Positions 1-9,219 of a stretch of DNA of 64,000 nt are shown here, piece after piece (positions within the stretch are counted from its first letter, which is position 1; each line of letters opens with the position of its first letter). The stretch comes from Dichotomocladium elegans. Lineage: Eukaryota > Mucoromycota > Mucoromycetes > Mucorales > Lichtheimiaceae. Under the pieces are notes generated by a model. That model searched no databases. It had not been told where the DNA came from and saw nothing but the letters and a program-made list of their open reading frames with translations. Location: positions 2,170,001 through 2,234,000 of the forward strand of contig JAIXMN010000001.1 of assembly GCA_025716815.1 (NCBI GenBank), in the 5' to 3' direction. The position numbers and the translations under genes are program-made.

Positions 1-2653
1 CTCTTTGATATCTTTGCACTCAGATACGTGTACTTGAAAACCAGTTGGGTAATATTATGGTATACATCCATATGACCTTCATTCTCTAATCAACGTATTC
101 GTCACCTACCTATGGAACCTACGTATACGAAACGTCGCATATTCATTGTTCATAAATCAAGGTAGTTCTTTAAGAAAACAATTCATGGATTTCCATAAGG
201 CATAGCAAGAATTAATATACCGTTGTATACTGTAACAGAGGACCCTCTTATATCATATAGTAATCATCGATATTTTCCCTTGAAGCGTGATTGCGCATGA
301 TGCTATTATGTCAATTGGTTGAGGATATCTATCACCACTGATATTGCTGGCTTTATCAAGGTCCCATGGAGCTTATCATATGTCTTTGTACTGTAATTGC
401 TTACCATGTGTATAGCCCGTATACCGGGGAATGACATGTTATCTCAAAACAAAAAACGGATGTAAGTACTTTCAGTGGTGCTTATATGAACAAGAACTGA
501 TATAAACACTGCCGCATCATACTTTCCAAGTTGGTTTTTAGTGCAAGGAACTGTGCATGTATTTCATGACTTTCATCGTATTGCTGTTTTCAATCAATGT
601 TTGTTAAAGGCAGCGAATAAGGTTGCCTTCTCCGCATTGTTCTTCTGGGCGGGATGACGCATATCGTGGTTGGAATACACCTGACTTTTCAGTTAACTTC
701 CGAAAGATGGTGCAGAATAGCGGCGCGGCGAAAGGTCTAGCGTTGGTCGATAAAGATGAACCAGCTTAAATTATTCCGTAAGCTACCTTTTCTTCTTGAA
801 TCTATCGAGCAAAGAGTGAGCGGTGGAGTTCCTGGTGCATCTGAAGGAGAAGCAAGAGCACACATACTGTACCATACAGTTTTTCGCTGTAGCGCAGACT
901 GCTCGACTAGCCAGCCATGTTCTTTGCACAAATGGCGATAACGCACTCTTTGAATATACGATCAATTTTCTTCCCTTTTTTCCATCTTCTCTAGCATTGT
1001 TAGAAGATAAAAAACAGTATGAATATATTCGTATTCCAATGTAATAAGTAGTGCTTTCCGGTTATCCTTAGTCTCCACCTTTAAGTCGCTTCTATTGGCC
1101 ACGGTGTACCTGCCAAAGTGGATGCTGGTATTCCTCGCTTAATCCATTCCAAAATCATCTTATTCGATGGAAAGGGTGGGAGGGGAAGACTACGATGGTA
1201 CTGAGCTCGAGTGGCAACTGCAAAAAAGAAGTGCATATCAGTACTCTTGTTGGGGAGGTTGGGGCCATCTATTTATTTTCCTTCGGTGTCATAAGCCCGA
1301 TCTCTGTCTATGGTTGGCTGAAAGAATTCCAGAGCGGCATTGTAGAACTTATGGGATATCGCGACACATAGGATTCAGGACACGATATGGTCAGTGTATA
1401 CTCTGACATACTAGAGAACATTCATTGTGCGGTATATCATGGACTGCTGGATTAGACATGCTTATAGCATCCATTGAGGATATCTTGATCTCAAGTGATC
1501 ATTGAGTATAGAGATGCTCTCTTCCCAGTTGAGGGGAAGTTGCTGAATAACCTTGAGCACAAATTATGTGCATGTGGAAAAAAAACACTGAGCACATTGT
1601 TATGCTGACTCTCTTCTAGACATGTCTTTTTTGTTGGATTGAATGCTCTTGCAATCTAACGTGCCAAAAAAAAAAGAACGTATCTGGCTTCCAAAAGATT
1701 GCATTAGGTAGGGTGCAGATCCTAGAAGCGTAGAAGACTACCATCAGAACTATAAAAGCGCACTGAAGCGGACCAAAGCCATACTGGGGTATTTCTGTAA
1801 TCTTATTCTGTAAGTCGATATCATAAGTTTATGCTGATGTCAATGTATTTAGTGATGAGGTTGCTCCGCCAGTTGCTCAGCATCGCCGTTCCAAAGTGGC
1901 TCAATTGATCTGCGCTGCACTCAGTTTCCTTTGAGAAACAACATGCCTGATTCTGTAGAGGGCTACATTATGGGCGCTTGGTTAGTGAGTGTTTGTGCCA
2001 CCATGCGATATTATACAACTGACAATACCATATGTACTCCGTTTGAAGATAAAAAAAAGAACTTGACTTTCCGCTCTCATTTCTGCCGGAGAACTTTGTG
2101 GAGATTTTGATAGTTTCAGGGACTGCTTTACCCTCTGAATATGCGTCAGGGTAGCGCTATGATCTTTTATGATATCTTCGGATCGTTGTGGGAGCTGCAT
2201 CCGATGGTGAGACAGCGTCGAGGAAATTGGAGACCGCTCTTACGCAAAGCTCTAAAGCCGTGATCGCAGTTGACGCTAGCTTCGCACTTTGCTGCACCCC
2301 AATATCTCGAGATCTAACTGTGTTCACCATGGAGTTTAGGGTATACCTCAAATATGTGGCCTGCCTCTTCTACCATCTCGCAAAGAGTTGTCTCGGGAAA
2401 ATCTGGCTGAGCTGCACGAGGATGCTTCATGCAGCATGCATGATCAGCGATTCGTTCCCCTGGCAGTAAGCCTGTCAGATCAGCACTGGACGATGAGGCC
2501 ACGCTCATCTTTAGGTAAGATGTCTCGTTCCTCTAACATTTTTTGCATCCTCTGAACTAATACCCGTGTTTCTTCGGGGCTGCGACGATGTTGTGGTCCC
2601 TCTTGTGATTAACAATATTACCTAGATCGTCCCATACATGCGCTGAGATCGAA
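1..2653. other. Gene-free, decayed repeat DNA
   Basis: No intact gene is visible. Open frames are short, occur on both strands and are interrupted by stops, and the sequence is AT-rich without the C-ending codon preference of nearby genes. Around 1170-1800 some plus-strand frames faintly resemble DDE transposase sequence, but too little is left to classify. I see no convincing terminal repeats or RNA gene. Confidence 0.5.
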
Positions 2654-3230
2654 TCATGCCGATAAACTTCTCCAGGGAGCAGCCGTCACCAAACTGATCT
2701 GTGCTAAAGCGATGATTATCGTCACGGGGACCATATCACCGAGGGCATTTGAATATCTTCTGCGACAGAAAGTGTCATTTGGATAAGTATTATGATTACT
2801 GATCTGGTCGAAGTCAGTGATTGCTCGAGAATCAGGGTATAGGTGGTAGAATACCGGAATTGTGTCCTCTTTTGGCTGCTCGAGCATGTGGCTATTTATC
2901 CAGTACTGATATCTGTTGGCGCCAGGGTTGAGCATCTTTGGGGATGTCCATAACCCAGATCGCATAGTTTTGTGGTGGCAGGCACATTGGAACACGGATA
3001 TCATGGTCGATCCCCCAGGGCTTTTGTTCCGTAGGACTGTTTCATCTTCCTTGAGCCATAATTTATTGGTCGTCGTTGGCATAAAAGTATTATAGTTTGT
3101 GAGTAACCAGCACAAGTTTTCTTTCGCCAGTACTCAAGGAAGGCACGATGCTAATCTCTTCATGGTCGACTTCGCAAGGCTCCAACCTGGTTCGATTTGT
3201 CACCATCCGGTTCGACCATTCGTTGAAATA
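2654..3230 (-). mobile_element. Decayed DDE-type transposase fragment
   Basis: A 153-codon minus-strand frame (3115-2654) and a shifted frame just upstream (to about 3230) match the layout of a DDE transposase-like family I remember as abundant in Mucoromycota and Glomeromycotina. Seen: a glycine-rich GGSTMISVFQC block (GRSxMVSxF in intact members), a WINSHMLEQ block, and FDQISNHNT (usually FDxSSNH) after an IPVF stretch. The frame shifts at about 3115 and stops occur upstream, so the copy is dead. No target duplication or terminal repeat was found. The family assignment is from memory; decay is seen directly. Confidence 0.5.
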
Positions 3231-4688
3231 AAAAACAATGTTGTCTCTTCCATGACTACGGTAGTAGAAAATCGTTGATTTTTTCGTTATTTACACCCCC
3301 ATTCATGCATGTTATCTCCACATAGTTACTTGTGGGATCGATCCCGATACACCGAGAACCTCCAGAATACTGGTCTCGTTTACGAAATTTCTAAGAGGCG
3401 GAAAGCTACGTTTTTCAGGTTTCTATTAAGAAATGTAGCTGTTAGGTGATCATCGCTAACCATAGATTCGCCCTTCGCATTTATCCCTTACTGTTGTTCA
3501 GAAATAGTACCAAAATCTAGGAGCTCCTTTGCGCAATGTCTGATGATCTCCGGGCGGTCGGCTTCAGAAGGCGATATGCGGCAGTTCTTGACAGCCAGCT
3601 CCGAATTCTCGATCTTATGCCCCGCCGATATATAACGTAAGTAATGGTATACTGTTTTCTGCTTACGCTGAAGTCACTCTGCGCCTCTGGTTGAGTATTT
3701 ATCAAAATACGAGCTTATTAAGGGCTTTATTTATGAGTTACCATTAATCGATAGCAATATCCTTTTGGTAGCGTATTCAGGAAAGTTAGACACACTATTT
3801 GAACCACTATGGAAACTGAGGCCAAAACTAGTCAGTTTCCGGAACGTTCTAACTATACCGTCCATCTTCTTCCTTCTCCAGTACGGTGTTAAAGAGCCAT
3901 CGGTGTAAACATCACGAAGGTTGCCCCCTGCAATTTTACGTTTGACTCCTGTGGAGCGGTAGAAATGAGGTTATCTCCAGCGCGCTGTTTTTTTTGAGAC
4001 GATACTTGACGTTTGCTTGGGCGAGGCATAGCTTACACTTTGGAAAAATCGGTGGTCCAACGACCTAATGTCCCGTCGATTTAGGTTTCATTGCTTCCAT
4101 CTAAATATCAACTTGGAACCTTCCAGACTCTGTTACATTGCCTTCGATAGAAATATACATTAACCCGTATTTTTGATCTCATTCTGAGTGCACATGTTTG
4201 TATGTGACTGCAAATACCAGAACCACCTCCAACCTGGATCAGAGAATAGAGAGCCGGGTTGCATGAATCATGTGTTTACAGCAAATATTTCATGGTGGAG
4301 CTCCCTCCCTTGTTTACCATTTGTCATCAAGCTCTTACATGTTTTTATTTGTACAGCTGATCAAGACTGTGATGCCGTCATTGTTGCATGAATTTCAAAA
4401 CAAAACAAAAAACAACTTTGCTGCGCGTGGGAGGGGCATCTACTCTCTATATTTTTCTTCTTCGAAAGGTGAGTGGCAGGAGGGTACGAACAGAAACATG
4501 TAGACGGAGGAAAGGAGGCGACGGCGTTGAAAGTACGCGCAACCAGCCGTTTCGTTGCTCGTACCGGGTGCTTTGATTGTTTCAAGGGTGAAAGACATTG
4601 ATATATCAACCTCGTGTCTTGCAAGTGCTGGAGACTGCTTTTCTGTCGAGTCTGCCGAAAAGGCTAGGCCAGTCGATTCGGGGGTGAA
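3231..4688. other. Gene-free spacer with repeat debris
   Basis: No supportable gene. A minus-strand stretch near 3640-3520 reads like a protein remnant (IENSELAVKNCRI), but it cannot be assigned. The interval ends at the promoter of the duplicated orphan gene. Confidence 0.4.
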
Positions 4689-4704
4689 CCAATAGGAATA
4701 AAAG
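4689..4704 (+). promoter_or_regulatory. CCAAT box and TATA-like element of the duplicated orphan gene
   Basis: CCAAT lies at 4689-4693 and ATAAAAG at 4698-4704, about 60-75 bases before the start codon at 4765. The spacing suits a core promoter. Assigned by inspection only. Confidence 0.4.
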
Positions 4705-4764
4705 AGCCTCAAGAGAACGCGCTTTTGCCTCCTACATCTTCTTCCATCTCTCTCCAAAAAAACC

Positions 4765-5844
4765 ATGAACACATTTATCCACTTTTTCAAGAGCACGGTG
4801 GTCGCAACAGGCCTCCCCACAGTCGCGTCTGTGACATCAACTGTATCTTCCCATGTAACTGAGCAGTGCCAGAACGGCGTCCGCCTTCTTGGCAGTTTGA
4901 CACGCCGCGTTGGCATCTTCAAGCAGATTCTCTTCTGCCCCGACTACTATGACCCCTATGTCCGACGGGAGCACGCCGCATACCTCAGAATCAATGGCAT
5001 CGACGAGCCCGCAGAGGCCGCTCAGACCATTGTCAAGGCTCCGCGCCGAACTGTGGCAGCTTCTCTTGTTGGCGGCATGGTGCGCTGGCTGTCTCTCGGC
5101 ACCACCAAGATCTTCACTGGTTACCAACATCGACGGGTTGTCAACAGCTTTGACAACGCCGTGCAAGCTGCGGACGAAAAGAAGGCCGCCCATCAAAGAA
5201 TCCATGCTTGGTTTGCGTCGTTTGTTCGAGTGCCAGTGCGCTCATGCCTGACAGAGCACTACCAGAACGGTGCTCGATTCCTTACCAGCCTGCCCCGCCG
5301 CGTCGGAAGCTTCAAGCAAATCCTCCTCTGCCCCGACTACTATGACCCCTACGTCCGACGGGAGCATGCCGAGTACCTCAGAATTAATGGCATCGATGAT
5401 CCCTCCGAGATCGCTCAGAACATTACCAAGGCTCCGCGCCGAACTATGGCGGCCTCTCTCGTTGGCAACATGGTGCACTGTCTCTCTCTCTGCACCACCA
5501 AGATCTTCACCGGATACGACCATCAGCTGGTGGTCAACAGCTTTGAAGAAGCTGTGCAAGCCGCGGACGAAAAGAAGGCCGCCTACCAAGAAAGACGTGC
5601 TTGGCTTGCATCCTTTGTTCGAGTGCCCACGTCTTGGCAGTTCCCGATTCAGGAAGCATGCGAGCGCTTCCGACGAATCTTCCCGCCAAAGCAATATCAA
5701 GAAGAAGACGAAGATGACTTGCTCAATGCTCGCTTCTTCCCGCCGCTTGCCATGGAAGCCTATCGCCAAGCGATCAAAGACGAGAAGAACTCCTGGGGAC
5801 TCGTAATCAACGGCGACTTGAACGTCCATTTCATTGTAAGATGA
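4765..5844 (+). CDS. Orphan protein with a 131-residue internal tandem duplication (359 aa)
   Basis: Function not recognised. The intronless frame starts at an ATG preceded by AAAACC and ends at 5844. Residues 33-157 and 164-288 are two copies of one module with a 131-residue period (393 nt in the DNA). Shared blocks include CPDYYDPYVRREHA, YLRINGID, KAPRRT, TKIFTGY and AVQAADEKKAA. A short hydrophobic N-terminus precedes copy 1 and an acidic stretch (QEEDEDD) follows copy 2. No transmembrane span or catalytic motif is obvious. Codons are strongly C-ending, as in the nearby SOD gene, which suggests good expression. The last codons contain GTAAGA, so a further 3' exon is possible. It borders transposon debris; recent duplication of a lineage-specific gene is my inference. 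Confidence 0.8.
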   Translation: MNTFIHFFKSTVVATGLPTVASVTSTVSSHVTEQCQNGVRLLGSLTRRVGIFKQILFCPDYYDPYVRREHAAYLRINGIDEPAEAAQTIVKAPRRTVAASLVGGMVRWLSLGTTKIFTGYQHRRVVNSFDNAVQAADEKKAAHQRIHAWFASFVRVPVRSCLTEHYQNGARFLTSLPRRVGSFKQILLCPDYYDPYVRREHAEYLRINGIDDPSEIAQNITKAPRRTMAASLVGNMVHCLSLCTTKIFTGYDHQLVVNSFEEAVQAADEKKAAYQERRAWLASFVRVPTSWQFPIQEACERFRRIFPPKQYQEEDEDDLLNARFFPPLAMEAYRQAIKDEKNSWGLVINGDLNVHFIVR

Positions 5845-7197
5845 GCTCTTTCTCATCCATTTTTCCCGCGCGCATGTCACTTATATGTTTTCCTAGCAAC
5901 CATTCGCACCGCCGATCTTCCCTCCTCCTGCCAAGCCAAAGAGAGCACATGCGCAATGATCCTCTAATGAACAAGAAGCAGCCTTTCTTCCGTGACTTTA
6001 GTCAGAAAAATATGAATATCCCCAACATATATATATATATAGCCTCATCATTGTATCATATATCTCACGTTGTAACCTGTACTGGTTTGGATTAATAATA
6101 ATTCTTACCCTCCATCTGTTAAAAATATCTAAAGCATCTTGCTGCGGCGATACAATGCTTCCTTTTTTTCTCCAGTTGCAAGTGATTAAAGTGCGCTACA
6201 TACGTTCCAGACTGCTCATATCACCGCCAGAAAGTCACATCGCTCTTAATGTTCAACAGACAACGCGTAACCATTCTTTTCAAATGTGAATATGCTTCTA
6301 CACAAGTTCTGTCGATTGCTACATGTGTCAAACATGCTGACCCCGCCTATGAACCATTCGACAATAGAAATGATGCACTTGATCGTTTTGCTGGGAGTCA
6401 CACAAGTATGCATGAGAGGTTTGATATATTGGAATACGAAATATCTGTTCATTTCATACCGATGATTGATGCCAACGTGCTGCAGCAATTTGCACTTGCA
6501 AAAAGAAATGGGGCTGACGAGAAATAGTGCAAGCATAATGCTTGATCGAATGGCTTCTACAAGCGATTCTCTCTTTAGACATTAGCAGCTCTTGAACTGA
6601 CGTAGACGAATCGTGTTTACCCTATAAACGATAGAATCATGCCGCTCATTCTTGGCAAGGATATGCTGGCAAGTGAGGTGATTTTGCATACAAAATCTTG
6701 ACCAGAAGGAATCGAAAAGTGGGTTCTAGGATTACCAGCGGGTTTTGATTTGTTTAAACGGCTGTGATTCTTAGATGAACACCCGACACACGCCTTCTCT
6801 ACAAGAGTCCTTAGGACATCAAAAGGGGATTCTCGATCATGGCTACTAGCGGCTGGGTTGTCCACCAGGAGGCGTCTCCAGCGGTTTATTTCTGAGTCCT
6901 CTCGATGGCATGCAGCGCACGAGATCTCCTTCCGAAACAGACTAGGCAAGTGTTGCTCTTATTATGGAACCCCCATGTGAATGCCAGATCATCACATTAT
7001 TTTCCTATGCCCAGCCTTTTTTTTTCCTGCAGCTGCTTAGAGCGAAGAGGCTATCATTAGAGAGCAGCGCGTTAACGGTCTTTGAAATTCCGCTTTCGGA
7101 GACGCGAGTAGTGGACCCCGTTACACATACCCCCCCTTTCTTTTTCTGCTCCCGCGCGATTACCGACACCTCTATCTTGTCTTTTTCTTCCACTCCT
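5845..7197. other. Intergenic region with two weak open frames
   Basis: After the orphan gene the sequence is AT-rich with a (TA)n run near 6029-6042. A 92-codon plus-strand frame (6249-6527) is also open on the minus strand, and a 110-codon minus-strand frame lies at 6949-6617. Neither shows a recognisable domain or clear codon bias; they may be repeat remnants or very young genes. The last 200 bases are pyrimidine-rich and probably serve as promoter and leader of the next gene. Confidence 0.35.
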
Positions 7198-7209
7198 ATG
7201 AGCGTTTGA
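7198..7209 (+). promoter_or_regulatory. Minimal uORF overlapping the F-box gene start (TGATG)
   Basis: ATG AGC GTT TGA encodes Met-Ser-Val-stop. Its stop codon overlaps the main start as TGATG (ATG at 7209). This arrangement is typical of termination-reinitiation coupling, so the main frame may be translated mainly by reinitiation. The overlap is seen directly; the regulatory effect is inferred. Confidence 0.5.
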
Positions 7210-7865
7210 TGAACCTGTTGAGCCTAGGCCGCATTATTTCTCCACGCCTTCCACCTGAGATTGTATGGCTGATTGCGATTCACTTGCCCGGTGAAGACAT
7301 TCTTCGGCTCATTGGGACCAGCGACGATGCGACGATCGATCGGCTTCTGTCATATCACCCCTTTTTCACCGTCGACCGGCGCCTCCATGTCCTTTTGATG
7401 ACCGACCCGGCTCTGTTCCAGACCTACCTTGTGCCTGGGCACCCGGTTCCACACCTTACATATCTCGAGGCACCTCCCTTGATGACGACAACGACAACCA
7501 CCACCACCTGCTGCTATTGCTGTGGTACAGGCCAGCAGCAACAGCAACTGCACCAACACCAGCAACCTTGCTTTTACTCGGTGCTTCAGCCGCTTGAACT
7601 AATCCGGAGAGCAGAGGGTAATACGATTGAGTTTGCCCCGAAAGATGACTGGTGGTGGGTTCGGATGCGAGGCGTCATGGGTGTCGCGGTGGTGCTGACG
7701 CACAAAAATATCATCCTCAAACGGAGTCTGCATGCAGTCCATCCGGCCCGACAGCGCCGGCTCGAACATCAAGCGTACTTTGGCGGGTCAATTGACTTTG
7801 ATCATCAAAACGATCTAGCGCGCGTCACCCGTTGCAATGTCAGCATGAGCTGGTTCTGCTGTTGA
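7209..7865 (+). CDS. F-box-like protein (218 aa)
   Basis: The N-terminus (about residues 10-45; RLPPEIVWLIAIHLPGEDIL) has the LPPEI...hL pattern of an F-box, the Skp1-binding element of SCF ubiquitin ligases. A low-complexity insert follows (poly-Thr, CCYCC, then Gln/His runs, about residues 92-122). The remainder is conserved-looking, with WWWVRMRG and a C-terminal region, but contains no LRR, WD40 or kelch repeats, so the substrate side is unknown. The start is the ATG at 7209, which overlaps a 3-codon uORF. A (CT)n tract (7896-7914) lies just after the stop. F-box assignment is moderate; everything beyond it is unknown. Confidence 0.65.
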   Translation: MNLLSLGRIISPRLPPEIVWLIAIHLPGEDILRLIGTSDDATIDRLLSYHPFFTVDRRLHVLLMTDPALFQTYLVPGHPVPHLTYLEAPPLMTTTTTTTTCCYCCGTGQQQQQLHQHQQPCFYSVLQPLELIRRAEGNTIEFAPKDDWWWVRMRGVMGVAVVLTHKNIILKRSLHAVHPARQRRLEHQAYFGGSIDFDHQNDLARVTRCNVSMSWFCC

Positions 7866-8463
7866 CAGATCTCCCTCCCCCGCACACGCCCGCGTTCTCT
7901 CTCTCTCTCTCTCTCACAGCGAGCCATCTATCCGTACCTTTCTCCTTTTATACTGTATTCTCTCGGTCGGTCTCAAGCGATCGTTTCCCACGTGGTAATT
8001 CAATGTCAGTATCAGATTTTGGAAGGCAAACCAAAAATGTGGGACGATGCGCTCTCTTTCTTTCTCTCTTGCTGCACTTCCACTTCTCTAGCCCATCACC
8101 ATTCTCCCAACCACCTTTTGTTTTTGTACATTGTGTTCTTTCTTATTTTCGTATAATCGTAACCGTAATCATAATAAAGCAACGAAGCCAGGCCAAAGAT
8201 TTTTTAAAGATCCGCCAGCTTTGTTTGCTATTCGAGCGTCTCTCCCCTCTCCCAGTGTTTGGGGGGGGGTTGGAGCGCTTGTTTTATTTGCGCACTCGAC
8301 CACCCTCCCCACCTGGGGGCTGGGTTGGCGGCATGTATTTTGTCCAAATCCAATCAACCTTGCTCATTTGGATCCCCGTTTTTTTTTCAAGGTCAGGTCG
8401 TAAATAACAGCATCTTTGTCTTGTCTACACGAACGCATACAAGGAAAGTAATCTTATCAACGG
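7866..8463. other. Intergenic 3'/5' region upstream of rcf1
   Basis: Pyrimidine-rich sequence with a (CT)n tract at 7896-7914, a homopolymeric G run near 8262-8270 and no supportable gene. Plus-strand open frames here are low-complexity Ser/Leu/Phe and look like chance. It should hold the 3' end of the F-box-like gene and the rcf1 promoter. Confidence 0.5.
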
Positions 8464-8904
8464 ATGCCAGAGTACACAAGAGAAGAATTAGACAACATGC
8501 GCATCGCCTTGGAAGGCGAATCTGCATGGGATCGCATGAAAAGGAAATCGAGAGAAGAGCCTCTCGTCCCTGCAGGTAAGCTGTGTGTTTTTTTTGGTTA
8601 CAACGCACATACACACCCTTGGTGCTCTTTTGTTGTGGTTCGCCATGTTGAATTCTTTTGGTTTTCAATTTCGCAAGGTGTTGCCTTGACCTGCTTTGCA
8701 CTGATTGCCGCTACGGTGGGTGTACGAACAGGCAACCGCGCATATGCTAATAATATGTTCCGCTTGCGAGGTATACAATAAAGAGGGGGATGTAGAAAAA
8801 ATAGGAAATCTAACCATTTTACCCTATATAGTGGCAGCCCAGAGTTTTACGGTGATGGCTATGGTGGGTGGCTCATTATACTACACTCATAAGGAAAACC
8901 AGGC

Positions 8905-8935
<31 letters not shown>

Positions 8936-8959
8936 TCCAAGGATGAATCATCACCTTAA
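8464..8959 (+). CDS. rcf1: HIG1-domain respiratory supercomplex factor (Rcf1-like)
   Basis: Exons 8464-8575, 8678-8770 and 8832-8959 (GT-AG introns, phases consistent) give about 110 residues. The HIG1 family members Rcf1/Rcf2 and HIGD1/2 sit in the mitochondrial inner membrane and help associate cytochrome c oxidase with complex III. Seen here: a charged N-terminus (ESAWDRMKRKSREEP), a first hydrophobic helix (VALTCFALIAATVGV), then the motif N-x3-R-x-R-x3-Q (NNMFRLRVAAQ), matching the family QRRQ signature with Asn at the first position, and a second helix. The C-terminus carries nine alanines from a GCA repeat. A UGUAUAUA element lies 47 nt after the stop. Confidence 0.9.
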
Positions 8960-9006
8960 AAAAAGATGATAGCAGAACACATAGAAAGGGCAGTTCAACA
9001 AATTTA

Positions 9007-9014
9007 TGTATATA
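9007..9014 (+). promoter_or_regulatory. PUF-binding element UGUAUAUA in the rcf1 3' region
   Basis: A perfect TGTATATA starts 47 nt after the rcf1 stop codon. It is the canonical Pumilio/Puf3 octamer. In yeast, Puf3 binds 3' UTRs of many nuclear-encoded mitochondrial mRNAs (established). The PUF protein at 14.7-17.7 kb is predicted to prefer this octamer. 3' UTR membership is inferred. Confidence 0.5.
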
Positions 9015-9219
9015 AAACACACTTGCGTTGGTTTTCATAACGGTAGATGCCACTCTTTCAAACAAGTTTGACGCACCCATTCGTGGTCATACGTGGGTCG
9101 CTGGGATCTGCATGATGTGCACATGAGACCACATGCCCGTAAGATATTAAGCTTCCATTCTACTTACGGGTCCCGTGTGTATCGTTCCAACTGCTCCAAT
9201 GCATCGATCTGCTTAGTCG

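Noticed and set aside
5242..5880. Long minus-strand frame (212 codons) opposite the duplicated orphan
   Set aside because: Mirror of strong codon bias in the plus-strand gene; no domain and no independent signals.
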